The position numbers were made by a program, and so were the translations under genes. This document shows positions 11,226-23,944 of a stretch of DNA of 64,000 nucleotides, one piece after another (the first letter of the stretch is position 1; each line of letters opens with the position of its first letter). The DNA comes from Ischnura elegans (taxonomy: Eukaryota; Arthropoda; Insecta; Odonata; Coenagrionidae): the NCBI RefSeq assembly GCF_921293095.1, contig NC_060248.1, forward strand, positions 78,375,243 to 78,439,242, given 5' to 3'. A model generated the notes under the pieces. That model was not told where the DNA came from, did not search any database, and saw only the letters and a program-made list of their open reading frames with translations.

Positions 11226-14200
11226 TTTTAATCCGTTTTCCAGTTAGCCACTACCTCTCGACACCTGGAGATTCATTCATGAGATATGAGTGTGGTAAAT
11301 CACTATGTCAAATGATAAATACGTCTGAAAAGTACACGTTTGTTGAAAAAAGTTATTTTTTATTACGCACAAACTTGTTTTAGGCGCATGGCCTTCATTC
11401 AGGTTCTTTCATCGTACGGTTTATGATAACTCACTTTAGCTGGCCATTTGAAGATAATACAGTGGATACGAAACCCTTGGGCGGGCTCGCGGGGTTGCAC
11501 TTTTGGGCCGAAGTGTGAAGCTACAAGCTTATCATCTCTGCACCGCAGAAGGGGGAGGACCACGCAGGATAAAGGAGGGAGACGCCGCCGCGATAGGAGC
11601 CCGTCGACGCCTTCTGGGATAGGATAGGGTTGGAAGGGAAGAGGAATCCCGCACCGTCACAGAGGCGGGCGGGTCCTACTACTAGCGAAACTATAATTAA
11701 ATATTTCTACAGAAAGGAAAAAAATTCCTATGAGGAAGGAAATTTCTACGATTTTCCGCAGATTAGAAGATAATACAGCTATTTTTTTCGCTAAATGGAG
11801 TAAGCACTACCTAATTTTAACCTGAATGAATACTCTATGCGTTTACTGTGGTGCCTTTAGCGGCCGCTCACTCGAAGTTTACGAATAAATCAGCAAATTT
11901 CGCTGCCATTATTTGCTATGCTTATGGCTAGCTGATATCACCAAAAGCTAACCCTTGCCGACGATGGAACCGGATTAAAGGCCAAGGGTGATCTTTCTTT
12001 CGTAACTACTTTCAAAAATTCCCTGAGCTTATCGGAAGTATTTAACAGATTACTAACGTTTAAAGTTTAAAGTTTAAAGTTCGTGAGTTACTACGTAACG
12101 CCATCAATCTCAAAATAATCAAGCGTTGAGGAAAATATCGTATAGCTCGCCAGTTGGGTATAGGTTGCCAGTTGATAGAATCATCGTTTTGGCATAGGGT
12201 GCAGTTTCTGTAGAGGGAGACTTAGAGGAAAAATTAAATGACGGTGTCAGAAAACCCATAAGGGAATAACCCTGAAGCAGCAGCACTCTCTTTCGTCTTT
12301 GCGAAATTTCAAGTTCCCCCGCGAGTCACGAGTCTGAGCGTCCGGTGGGTGGTGGGAATGTGGAAGCCGTGACGCCATTAACGTGTCGAAATTCTTCGGG
12401 AGTGGACGGTCCACGACGGTGGCGCATGCTGGTATTTTGTGAGCATCTGCTCCCTCGTTTACGATAACAAATGAGGATCGTGAGGGAAATAAATTCTAAG
12501 CGCTAAAATGGCTTTAAGGAAACTTAGGGTAGAGTTTCGAGCGAAAAATGTGAAACGCGAGGAAGGAGCACTGGAAGTGACATCTGATGGATTGACGTCC
12601 GAAGTTCAACACGGACAGTAGACATACTGGACAGGAGTGTTCTAGAATGAAAAGGTTCTTAATGAAGTCCCTATGAAAAAATTAGTGAGAGTCATTTTCT
12701 TCATTCTTGTAGAGAATCGTTGCTCGCACTTAATTTGGCTATAGTTTGCCTATTTTTCATTGTGAATAAAGAGATAATAAGCACTTAGTGTATCCAAAAA
12801 ACGATTCCTTTTTTCTTTTTGTCACTGTTCTTCTGCATATTTTTGTGGGATTTCGTGAATATAAATGTGGGTAAGTAATTTGCTTAATATACTTTGAATT
12901 TTCTTGCACTTTATTTCTTCGTAGAAACTTCGATGGTCACCCCGATACGCTCTCTGTTCTATGCAACCTCATTGGAAAACCTATGCCTCCGAAATATTGT
13001 ATAAGTATAGAAATAATTATTATGTCACTACCACAAGGGAACTTCTTGTAGTTGATCTTTGTAAAATGCTTTTTATTAGTGTAAAATTTGATTACTGATT
13101 GATCGATTGGATAGGCACTGTTAATATGCCATCACGGAAAATAAATGATAGTCATTTTGGAAAATTCAATACGCCTATTCTGGTGTGGTCGGCTGATAGG
13201 AATGTTTATTGTGTGGGCTAATTTCTTATCAACGAGACATAGGAATACAGTTGAGGAATTTAGTGACGTTACAGAAATGGTTCTCCTTCGTGGGCGTAAT
13301 CCTCGACCTGGTGATAACTTTAAAAATCCTTTTGTCACCAGGAATAAAAGCTGTGATTCCTTACTCTTCCAGCCTAAGCCGCACTCCCAAATGCCTCACT
13401 TCATCATTGCTCGTAGGCACAGTATCTGTTGATTGGAACAATTCCTTTCTCACGTGAAATAATGAGAAGAAACGTGATTGAAATCGAGTATAATATATTT
13501 TTAGCGTAATCATTTATTAAAACTACAGTTACCTCCCTCCAAAATTAGTTAATATAAATTTAAGTCATTTAAGGCCAGAGCTCAATGAATGAAATCGTAA
13601 ATTGGGCTTCTACCTGGCATTCAAAAAAAGCTATCAATTTCGACGTAATAATCCTTTAATTCGTGGAGTGAACATACGGCGTGACTACTTCTTCGTATAA
13701 ATTAAATAAATATAAAATAAATTCGTAAAATAAGTTTCTTCAAATTCACGGAAAATTGAGTGAAAAGTGAAATTAAATTTAAAAGCCACACTGTATTTTC
13801 TTCATTATTCTGGCGTATGTCGTATTTCCTTTCAAGAGGCAGTGCGCAACGATTCATGAAATGAAGTTAACTTAATCTATGGCCACAAACTTTCTATTTC
13901 TCGAAAAGGTTGAATCTCGGTAATTGAATTTACTGCCGTTATTTTCAGTATTCAAATTGAATACTCCAATACCATCGGCTTTAATTGGATATTGCAAGAA
14001 TGAAATCATTTCAATTTTTCTTAAACCTTTTTTTTTACTTCTTAGTGGCTACGTTATTTCTCTTTAAAAGATCCGCGACTAGTTTTGAATGCCTGTAATT
14101 TCACAAATATAAGTTCTCACCGTTACCACAGCAGTTGCAGTGCATCATAGATTGTATTACTCGGCACATTATCTTTCACTAAAGAGTTTTCTCTAATTTT

Positions 14201-17200
14201 CTACATCCCATAATTATAATTTATTGCGAACTTAAGGGCTGTAGATAATCATCAGTGGGTTGTCTTTAGTCTAACAGTGGCATAGTCTGTAGAGGTTGTA
14301 TGGACAATCTCTCCAGAGACAAAGTGGTTTTTATATTAGTATTTAAATTTCAGACTCTTTTAAATGCGTGCCCATTTTAATTTAACCTTAATTTTCTTGT
14401 ACTTTGTATGATTTTTATTGAGAATTTTTGTAAAAAAACGCACTTGTGTTGTGCACCATGCCTTTCAGTTTGGCGAAAACGCGGAGAAGTTGCATCTTTG
14501 AGTTACCGACTCTGGAAAAAAGATTTTCCATTCACATAAGCTTGCTGGAGATTATCAAATTAATTATAAGCACCCCTTACCTTATGATTTAAACCGTGAT
14601 TGACCTCATTTAAATCCAAATACTAAACAGAATTTTTTAGGGTCATTATAGATGCTGAAACTTTCAAGGAACTCATAGTTAATCGCTTTGAGCTAATTTG
14701 ACAAATCTACGGTATTAAACAGATTCAAGCAAATAAGTTTACTGTGAATATATATATATAGTACGTACTTGTGACATAGTAAGAGAAAGTTGTAGAAGAT
14801 ATAACCTCAATTTGATTTTATGTGCCTTCTAAGTTATTACTACGACCATAACTAGGAGTTTATGTTAGAGGTTTTAAGGATATCTGTTGTGAAATGTGTG
14901 TATATTGAACAGAAATTTAAAAAAAATGAAATAATCGCAACCCGTTGGAGCGTGACATAGATTTTACAGGATCAATAAACCTATCACAGGAATTACTTCC
15001 AAAGACGATACCACCAAAAATATGAACAGAACTCACTATGAATTCCTTTATTTGAGGTCCACAAAGACGATAACAAAAATTAAACCTTCGGTCTCAAAAA
15101 CCACACCATTGATTGAACTATTTTCTTGTTTCTCGTCGTCACTGACTGATTTGAAAATATATAGCTCCTATCTTATGTAAATCCAAAAAGCTATGATACC
15201 GCAAAAATCCTGTTCCTGACAGTAACAATTATGGTATTTATAGGTATGTTTATTTGGCTGTGTATGAAAGACAAATTACCATTATTAATATACACTGTAA
15301 ATCATATTGGAAAGATATATATTTTTTTAAATTAGTTTGCAGTTTAATTAGAAATAAAATTCACTATTTAGAAAATAAATTAAATTTTAATAAAATTCAT
15401 CATACTTGTATGTTATATTTATGCAATCGTGTACTTGATTTTTTTCCATAAGCCGTCACGAATTTATGTAGCAGTAATTGCTTCATTTTACGAAGAATTT
15501 TGTAGATGCTGTGTCCGAGCTCCTCGAAGTTATAACCGTGAAATGGATTTTTAAGCAATAGAAAAGTGTTGCATTTGAATATAAGACATTTTCTTAGATA
15601 ATAAAGATACGGAATTTAAATTAAGAGAGTTTTTTCCAATGCTTTTGTCTATTTTTTACCTAGGTTCTTGTTTTGCCTCCATCCAAACGTTTAAAACGGA
15701 AACTTTGAAAGGAAAGTTTGAAACGTATGATATTCTCTCAAGTTAAATTTTTGTGAAATCGGTTGTAGATTATGAAGAATATAAATTTGTAATTACATTT
15801 AATTTTTTTTAATAATAAATTTGAGTATTTCCGTGTGAAAACAGTTTGAAATGATAAGCTTCAACGCCTTTTAGGAAAAAGAGGACGTGAAGCAATGAGG
15901 TTTAATGATGAAAATGATAGTTAAACATTTTAATACAGTATTTAATTACTTGCCTCTCAATTTTACGGGTGGATGATAATCTAATGCTGAAAAATTGGAA
16001 GAGGGCTTCAAAATGATTGATGGGGGTAATGGGAACTTTGGGGTCTTGGTAGGTGATTTTTATCTTCTATTTCCGCAATTTCTTCTTTAATTTCCTTACT
16101 TCCTTTCTTTTCTTCACTTTCCATCTACTTCTGCTTTGTTAGACTAGAAAATTTGAGGACGAAGAAGTTGATGATGGTGAGAACTCAATCACCGACCGCG
16201 AAATCGTTATGTGATAGTTATGATTCAAACACAATCTGCACACACGAAACAAAACCATCTTTCTCGGCTGTATAGATTTCACTTGTAGGGTGCTCCTACT
16301 ATTATTTTATTATTATTGCTATATTACTATTATTATCTCTCAAGAGACTCTCATGGTTTGAAACCAACGGAATCGTTTGCTCTCTCGAAATAAACCATTC
16401 ATAGTAGTCCTAATAGGTATATAAATATTTATATTTATATGTTGTATAGTTCAAGTAGCATATTATGTAGCTTTCATATATATATATATAGCTAAAATGA
16501 CTAATATCAAATGGCTAGTTGGATTGATCATAACTCAATATCGAAGAACTAGACTCGCTTACTTTAATTTTCCTTTGGGTATATACACTAATTTTGATTT
16601 AACTAAAACTAACTAACTAAACTAAAAACTAATTTTAACTAAATTTCTCTAGGGAAAAAAGAATCGATCAAGTCAAGTATCCAGCATGACGTTACCTATC
16701 AAGTGATCATTATTCTTTAAAAAAAATTCATTCATCTACGTAAAATCGAGGTAAAATACTTAGGGAGAAAATTCAAAGCATAAGATAACCAAAAAATAGC
16801 GACAATAAAATTTTGTTTACATGATACCATAACGTGATTTATGCCAACAACACATGATAACAACCAGCACCTATGCTGGATTTTTAGGGTGCAACTTGTA
16901 ATCACGTTATGCGCTTATGAATACATTTTCCCTGATTCCAAAAATTGGCATGCAACACCTCAAAGCCCAAATCTACCCATTAAAATTCAAAAAAGTAAAT
17001 TTATAATTACTCAGAATCCATTCCATGTTTCGCAACTTAAAAATTGGACAAAAAAACCTAGCCTTTTGCATTACAAGTAAATCGTCGTGCAACGATTGTA
17101 GGTCATCCTTTAATAAGCCTAACATTGTCCCTGAAAGAATTTCACGTAAATTTAAAGTCGATACATCTCGAGAACGAATAGACTATTTTACGATCTTCCA

Positions 17201-18718
17201 TCACCAAAACACGCAAACAGAGGATCCGAATTAAACGCTCCAAACCTCATTTAGATAGCTGGAAACCTAAGATAGCCAAAATGGGTACAGAACACGCCGC
17301 AAAATCATTATATGTATAAAGAAGGATTTTGAAGGCGTCCAACGGTGTTCGGCTTCGTTTGATGATTGCCTCTTTGAGGTGCAAAACATTTTCTCACCTG
17401 TTGCGGCTATTGGTTTTCTCAGGAAAATAATACATAAAGGATCCTAATGCGGGACGAAGTCGCGTTCGAATTGATTTTAGACACGCAAACCACGTTGTCG
17501 GCCGCTCCGATTATATTTCACAACTAACAGGGGTAGAACTGAAAATAATATCATTCACGGACCTTGCCGGATGTTTTCATAATTTATTCAACCTGGCTTG
17601 ATTTTCATTGAGTTTTTAGTCTGAGGTTCGCCTAAGTGTAATATTTTTAATTCAGGATATTTAATTCTTGGTAATGGCACGAGTTGCCGAAACTATGGTC
17701 GGTTTAAATAAAAGTGTGTAGAAACAGACAAGTGGTTTTACTAAGCTGAACAATTGAAATGTTATTAGCTTATTTGCAATGAAAAATATGGTATTTTTTC
17801 ATATTTCAATCGTAGCTTATGAAATCATCCATCCGAAAAATGACTTCTTCATCGTTCTATTATTCGCTCCATTTGTATACTTACTCATTTTTAGAATATT
17901 CAGTATGTTCATTTTGATACTTCCCATGACTGTAATAGGAATGAAACGGCTTTTCACTTGACTTGAGTTTTTGTCCTGTGCAGTACACCCGCGAAGCCTA
18001 GTGATCTCTTCTACCCCGTGCCTGATCCCTGCAGCCATTCACATGGATTTGAATCCAATCTCCGTCGTATTTGCTTTTGAAGGAAGGTTCCTAAACATCC
18101 CGAGGAATGCGGATTCCGGCTTTTGCTACCTGTGATTCGCGGAAACCCGTGGTGGCTTCGGCTGGTGGTTCAGGTAGGTGGAGGGATTGTATCGATTTCC
18201 TGCAGGAAAACTGCGAGGATGCAACCTCGAGGTCGGGTTCACAATTCCGTGACTTGTACGCCCTGCACCTCAAGAGTGGGAAGGAAGATGATGTATTGGA
18301 GAGGAAAAGGAGTTGGATGTTAGAATCCTGCGTCATCATGAAGGCAACGCGAGCTACCACTAGCGATGCCACCCACGCAGCAATCAATATCCCAACAAAA
18401 TCCAGACAATATTCTCAGAGTTAACATATGTATGACATCCGTGCAATATCCATCTTAATCCAATTAACGTTGTATGTATATCTGTCAAATATCCAAAGGA
18501 CCTGCCAAACCCCGTTGCAGCGATGTCCAACAATGGACATGGAGGTCAATATTTCAACGTCTCTTAGATATCTTGACAACATCTAATGGGTAGATAATGG
18601 GTGTGCTTACTATGGTTTATTAATGCTTATTATGGTTTTTAGTTTTACCCATACATACAGACAAAACATTTGAACGGAACAGAAACATTATATACAAAAC
18701 ATGCGCTACCTATGGATA
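11226..18718. other. No supportable gene
   Basis: About 7.5 kb. Two GC-richer patches (11480-11690 and 12290-12450) interrupt otherwise AT-rich DNA and could be regulatory or decayed repeats. There are short simple repeats: TTTAAAG near 12060, AT runs near 14750 and 16480, and CTAA-rich sequence near 16600. ORFs at 18107-18424 are open on both strands but unrecognised. Confidence 0.4.
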
Positions 18719-18726
18719 CTGTTTGA

Positions 18727-18999
18727 CAGTGGCACAGCGAGGGGGGAGGTTTGGGAGATAAAAACCCCCAGAGCTCAGGCATTTTAAAAAATTTTAATCC
18801 ATTTTACCAAATTGAATTAATAATTCTTGTGAAAAAGTGTAAGTATTAATAAATATCCCTCGGAAAGCCGTAAAACTCACCATTTTGAACCATTTTCCCT
18901 AAAAAATTTCTGGGGTGGGCCCCCCACTTACGCCTCGGACTCCCTTGTATTAGTTGCGCCAAAAACCTCCCCTAGCCTTAATTCCTAGCTGCGCCCCTG
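18727..18999 (+). mobile_element. hAT-type MITE, family A, copy 2
   Basis: A 273-bp element beginning CAGTGGCACAGCGAGG and ending CCTAGCTGCGCCCCTG, colinear with the 6061 copy through the TATCCCTC(G/A)GAAAGCC segment. The flanks CTGTTTGA (18719-18726) and CTTTTTGG (19000-19007) match at 6 of 8 positions, consistent with an old 8-bp duplication. Confidence 0.85.
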
Positions 19000-19007
19000 C
19001 TTTTTGG

Positions 19008-21457
19008 AATTGCAATTTTATTAATAACACGGGTACCACAACTTGGATGTCTATGTAACGTTATTTTTAGACCTGTTCGAGGACCTTAAGAATAGGATAC
19101 CTATTTATGTAATTTCAAAATCTCCTTTGTGTAATATTAACGTATTTTGAATGTATCAACCTTATTTATATATCCGATGGATATCGTCTGCTGCTTGGGC
19201 AGAATTACTGTTCTCAGAGAAAGGGAAGATCGTTCCATGAGAAGAATGATCCAGAGATTTTTCTCTAGGTAGATGAGGCACTAGATTAGATCGTCCTTAC
19301 ATTCCTTCCACTGGTTTCGTGGGTAATGGCGGTCATGCCCAAGAGATCTCATCTTCGAAATGGACGCTCTGAGTTCCTCTAATGATGGAGTCGTACGTGA
19401 GTGACCGCGTATTCCGGGACGCTTGCTCCCAAAGTGCTTTGCCGAACTTGAAACTCGTTTTGCACTCAAGCGGTGATTTGCATCGACCACAATATCATTG
19501 GAGTAGCAGCGGAGATGCAGTCACACCGTGTACATCTCCATCAGAGCCCTGCCTTCCGCTTCAAAGACGTAGGCAATACACAATTGTTACGAGTAGGGTG
19601 AACCCGCTGAACTGAATTATGGGCCATAGTCATTATGACAAATTGAGATCTCGGATCGATTGGGACGAGGGGGAACATCGTGTTCAGTGAGGGGTTGCGT
19701 TGAGTCGCCTAGGGCACGTACTTATCCTCAGCATCGGGGATTCCAACGGGATTTCTTCTTGCCGGATCTTGTATTGGGGGAGAATATCGTGATCCATGTG
19801 CAACCTTCTGATTGTCGCGCATCTATGTCCAAAATGGTGGAAAATTGTTGAAGTTATTTATATAATATTGCAGTGTGGATTTCCACGCTTAATGTTAGGA
19901 GGGCGAACTAGAGAAAAATTATTATTAAAAATGGTTGCAACCATTGCAAGTCTTATTTTCCTCTACTTTATGGATATGAAAGTATTCCTTATTTTATTTT
20001 ATGGATTTCCTCTCCCGTTGGGAATTATTTACTACTTGAAGGGTCAAATTTAGATAAAGTGAGGGGGTTTGGACAAAATATCGTGAAAAATACGTAGGTA
20101 AACGAGAAAAGAAAGTCAGCTGCCATTGTTTACTGACCACGCGGTTATGTGATTGGTCATGACCCCGCATTCCTCATTACCAAAACTCCTCCTACTTTCC
20201 TTTCCATCAGTTACATCTTCCCTTAGGTTAATAATCTTAGATTCAGTGGAATATTGGGACGGGACCTTTATCTCAAAATAATTACAGATCCTCCTCATCA
20301 TCAGACAGGATTGCAGAAGAGAAACTGTACTCTTTTCAGAATTATATTTTAGAGTATATTTTCCTGTAGGGTAGGAAAATATATCTGATAGATAAATCAT
20401 GACGTGGCGAGCAAAGGCAATGAATTATTAATAAAGGGGCTAAATTCCTCCTGAACTTAAAAGGAAAATTTTAAAAGAATAAAGCAGTTCCCTATTAACT
20501 TTAAGAAAGTGAATGATCTGCAAGCGCGTTATGGAAATGACAACTGCTAAAAAAATCAATTACTTCTTAAACATTTCGTTTTTGACCAAATATAGTAACG
20601 CTAAATAATAGCTGTAGTAAATGGCGTAATGTAGTAAAATCAATGCCTCAACGAATTCTTAACTTCATATTCTCAGATCTTTTTGACGTATGCCTATCTT
20701 ATATCATAACATTTTACGCCGTACCCCGACCGACAGAGGAACTTTCACGTACGAATCGCAAGTTTTATGTGGCTACAATATTATTATATAACGCCTTCCT
20801 GGCACTTTGCTGGAGATTCGGACAAGGAGTGCTTTATTGACATTCAGGTTGCCCACGCTACCTATTTTTCCCTTATTCTGATTCATCGCAAAGCCATAAA
20901 TTTCATTAAAATTTTGCGATGAATTACGTTTGCATTGTACTGAAATTTAAAGTCTTCGTTAGTTTTTCACGAAACAGCTGTATTTATTATGGCTTGGTCT
21001 CCGTATGCGTTTTTTTCCCATAAGTTCGCCTGATGTTTTCGTAATAATTGTAAGCATGAGTGCATTGGTGGTAATAGTTAATATTATCCGATTTGGAGAA
21101 AATTTTTGGATCTGAGACCCTGATCTCAATCCATTGTTTTTAATATCTGACAATGAGAGAAAGTCTGGGGACGTATTCCCCTACCGTAGTTGTCTCCTAA
21201 GGGGATGTATGACGAGCAGTCGCCGCAAGGGAAAAATATTTCGGGGGTGGGAGGGACTGACACCCCCTGGCTACGTGCCTGATCCCTCCCGGAAAAAAAT
21301 TCTGGCTAAGGCTTTGCGGTAGAATTCCCATTTTTAATACCCTTCCCAATGGGAATCCGGGCCACACATTCGTGATTATCCTAATTAATATCAAGTAATG
21401 CGGCAATTAAATTGTCTAACATTGATGTCATACGGTTGAAAGAAAAGGGTCACTGTC
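19008..21457. other. No supportable gene
   Basis: A mildly GC-rich patch at 19180-19850 and an ORF on the minus strand at 20116-20400 have no recognisable domain or splice context. The rest is AT-rich. Confidence 0.35.
21211..21281 (-). mobile_element. Fragment of a short dispersed repeat, copy E1
   Basis: Shares GTCGCCGCAAGGG, AAAAAT..TTTCGG and a CCCTGGCTACGTGCCTG end with 48463-48537. The end reads CAGGCACGTAGCCAGGG in reverse, close to the GTAGCCAGG termini of the hAT-type MITEs here. Only one terminus is visible. Confidence 0.45.
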
Positions 21458-21705
21458 GTAAGCGAGAGCTTCACAAACCTGTGTGAGTGCTTGTGTCCTA
21501 CGCGGGAATTTGTTCCTTGGAGCAAATCCGCGAGGTGCGTGAGTGTGAGCATGTTTTTCTTAATTTTATAATTTTGTCTATTTCTTGTGTGTGAGTGGGT
21601 CGTTGCGAGAGCGTAAGCGAGAGCTTCACTAGCCTGTGTGAGTGAGTGCGTGTGTCCTACGCGGACATTTGTTCCTTGGAGCAAATCCGCGAGGTGCGTG
21701 AGTGA
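21458..21705 (+). repeat. Tandem duplication, period 155 bp
   Basis: Units at 21458-21544 and 21613-21705 share GTAAGCGAGAGCTTCAC, CCTGTGTGAGTG, GTGTCCTACGCGG and TTGTTCCTTGGAGCAAATCC with few differences, so this is a fairly recent head-to-tail duplication of an alternating GT/CG-rich sequence. The AT-rich segment between the cores is present once. A 16-nt C run follows at 21757-21772. Confidence 0.8.
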
Positions 21706-22432
21706 GCTGCGCGATTGTTTTGTTTCATAGTGTTTTAGCTTGTTTTCCGTGTATTACCCCCCCCCCCCCCCCTGTCAGCCTTGTAGCTTCTCACCCCCCA
21801 CCTTGCCCACCAAAGAGTACGGCCTTGGGGAATTTATTTTCTTTCAACTGTTCAACGGCCGTAGTTCGTTCAATCACTTATATTTGATTTCATACGTTTT
21901 CCTGCTTAAATGAAAGGTGATGAATGTCCGATTTTATCACGCTTTGAAAGGACATGTTCGGTAGGCATGTGAAATATTTCTTTTGAGCTTTCGAGACGCC
22001 ATTTAACGGGGAAAATGCAGGCTGTGTCCATCCTTTCGTAAGAATTGGGCAGGTTGCTTCTTGCGAACGTTCTCTTACGCGTGATTTATCGCCTTGCCTT
22101 AGTTCACCCGCGGATTCGCTCGGGAAGGAGAAATAGGGGAAACCCGAGGGATGGTTGATTTATCGTGAGAAGATCCGCGGGGTGACCGAACCGGAAAAGA
22201 GAATTCGTGCTGTGCGCGAGGACTCTAAACGCGGGATATTTCTGCGTTTACCCGAGCACGTCGTCGCCATATAGCCAAGGTCATAAGCTGATTAAAGGGG
22301 GAGGGCACGGGGGCACGTGACGCTTAATAAGCTGACAATATTTTAAATACGGTTATCATTGCGTTTTGTTTTGTGTACCGCGGAGCCTAAATCTATTAAT
22401 TTCACACAGGGGCGGTCTGGGGTGATTGGCGG

Positions 22433-22709
22433 CAGGGGCGCAGCTAGGAATTAAGGCTAGGGGGGGTTTCAGGCGCAACTAACAGTGGGGTACTTGGGGT
22501 ATTGCATACCCGCCAGGGTAAGCGGGAGGTGCGGAGGCCTTCCGCCGGAAAATAAATTAAGATAAATGGTTCAAAATGATGAATTTTACGGCCTTCTGAG
22601 GGATTTTTTATCAATCCTCACACTATTCTATAAGCAATATTAATCCAATTAAGTAAAATAGATTTAACTGAAAATTTCTGTGAGCTAAACCCCACTCGCT
22701 GTGCCACTG
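22433..22709 (-). mobile_element. hAT-type MITE, family A, copy 3
   Basis: A 277-bp element in reverse orientation, CAGGGGCGCAGCTAGG to CGCTGTGCCACTG. The flanks ATTGGCGG (22425-22432) and ATTGGTGG (22710-22717) are an 8-bp target duplication with one mismatch. The interior matches the 6061 and 18727 copies, including the TTTTACGGCCTTCTGAGGGA segment. Confidence 0.88.
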
Positions 22710-22717
22710 ATTGGTGG

Positions 22718-23944
22718 CCCCTCTTACCGGGAGATTCGGGTCCTCCCTCGGAAAATTTTAGGAAAATCTATGCCCGGAAATGGATTTTGACGCTCTTTTG
22801 ATTCTTAAAAACTAGTTAAAAGTTAATTTAAAAAATTAATTTCTTTTATGCGAAAAATATATTTTTTGGCTACTTATAACTTCAGCTGGTGTTCTAGGGT
22901 TTTCATAATGGTTATGTAAGCTTTTGGGTTGTCACCATGCCAATTTTGGGGTGCTTCAAATATATTCTGACCGATCCTGGTTGTATTGTCGAGAATAAGG
23001 CATAGGAAAGGTTTCTTCATAAATTTACGTACCCACTACAGGATTTCAGAATATCTGCTAGAGATTGGATGTCTTCACCCTAACTTCTCCTTACCACCTA
23101 TATATTTGGCAATAGATGTTCACATTTATAAGTACATACATAACTCCATCCAGGCAAAACAGGTGGTAATAGTCATTTCCCTCGTAAAAGTGTCTAGTAT
23201 CATTTGGGAAACATTGGTATAATCCTAATGAGGATAATAATCTTAAAATTGATGTGCTGACGTGACCCAAAATAGTTTTTCTTGTGTGCTGTTACTTTTA
23301 ACGGTTTGGTAATAAATCCAAAGAATGCAAACATATACATGCCCAAAAAATAAATATAAGTATATATTTAAAATGCATCGTATGGTATGCATAGCATCTT
23401 CCTGCCCCTTCTGTAGGCATACTTCATTATATTTCCAGCATAAAATTAAGTGTATTATTTTTGCTTTGTAAGATTCAGAGGATTTTTTTAGTGTGTAACC
23501 CTTTTTATTTCCACTCAAGACTTCAGACAATGATTATGCAGTGCATGTTCAGTTTTCATCTGATTTTCTAATTATTGATGAAGACCCAGTTGATGGGGCA
23601 GTGAATCAATCACCACACATGGAATAAGTAGTTTTTGTTTCCAGGTAATATGCATAATTTTGCAAATAGAAAAAAAACTTTTACTTAAATATTTTTATAA
23701 TACTAGTCATCAAAATAAATTTTTTTTCTCCGTCCTAGACTTTTTGCAGGAGATCTTAGAGGTGTTTTTCATGCTGATTCCAAATCTGGGCTCAGGTTTT
23801 TTCCATCATGTCTAGTTTTCTTAGGACAAGCAGATTAAATAAGGGCTCAAGGACATCTCAGGAAATAAATCGTGATTTTCAAAAATGTGAAAAAAATGGG
23901 TACTTTCTTTTTATCTTCTCACATATTTAGCATCTGGTAAGTCC
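22718..23944. other. No supportable gene
   Basis: AT-rich. Short ORFs only. It may include flanking sequence of the decayed element on the minus strand at 23945-25420. Confidence 0.35.

Noticed and set aside
18107-18424. Overlapping ORFs of about 100 codons on both strands
   Set aside because: Mutual openness on both strands in a GC-richer patch is expected by chance. No motif is recognised.
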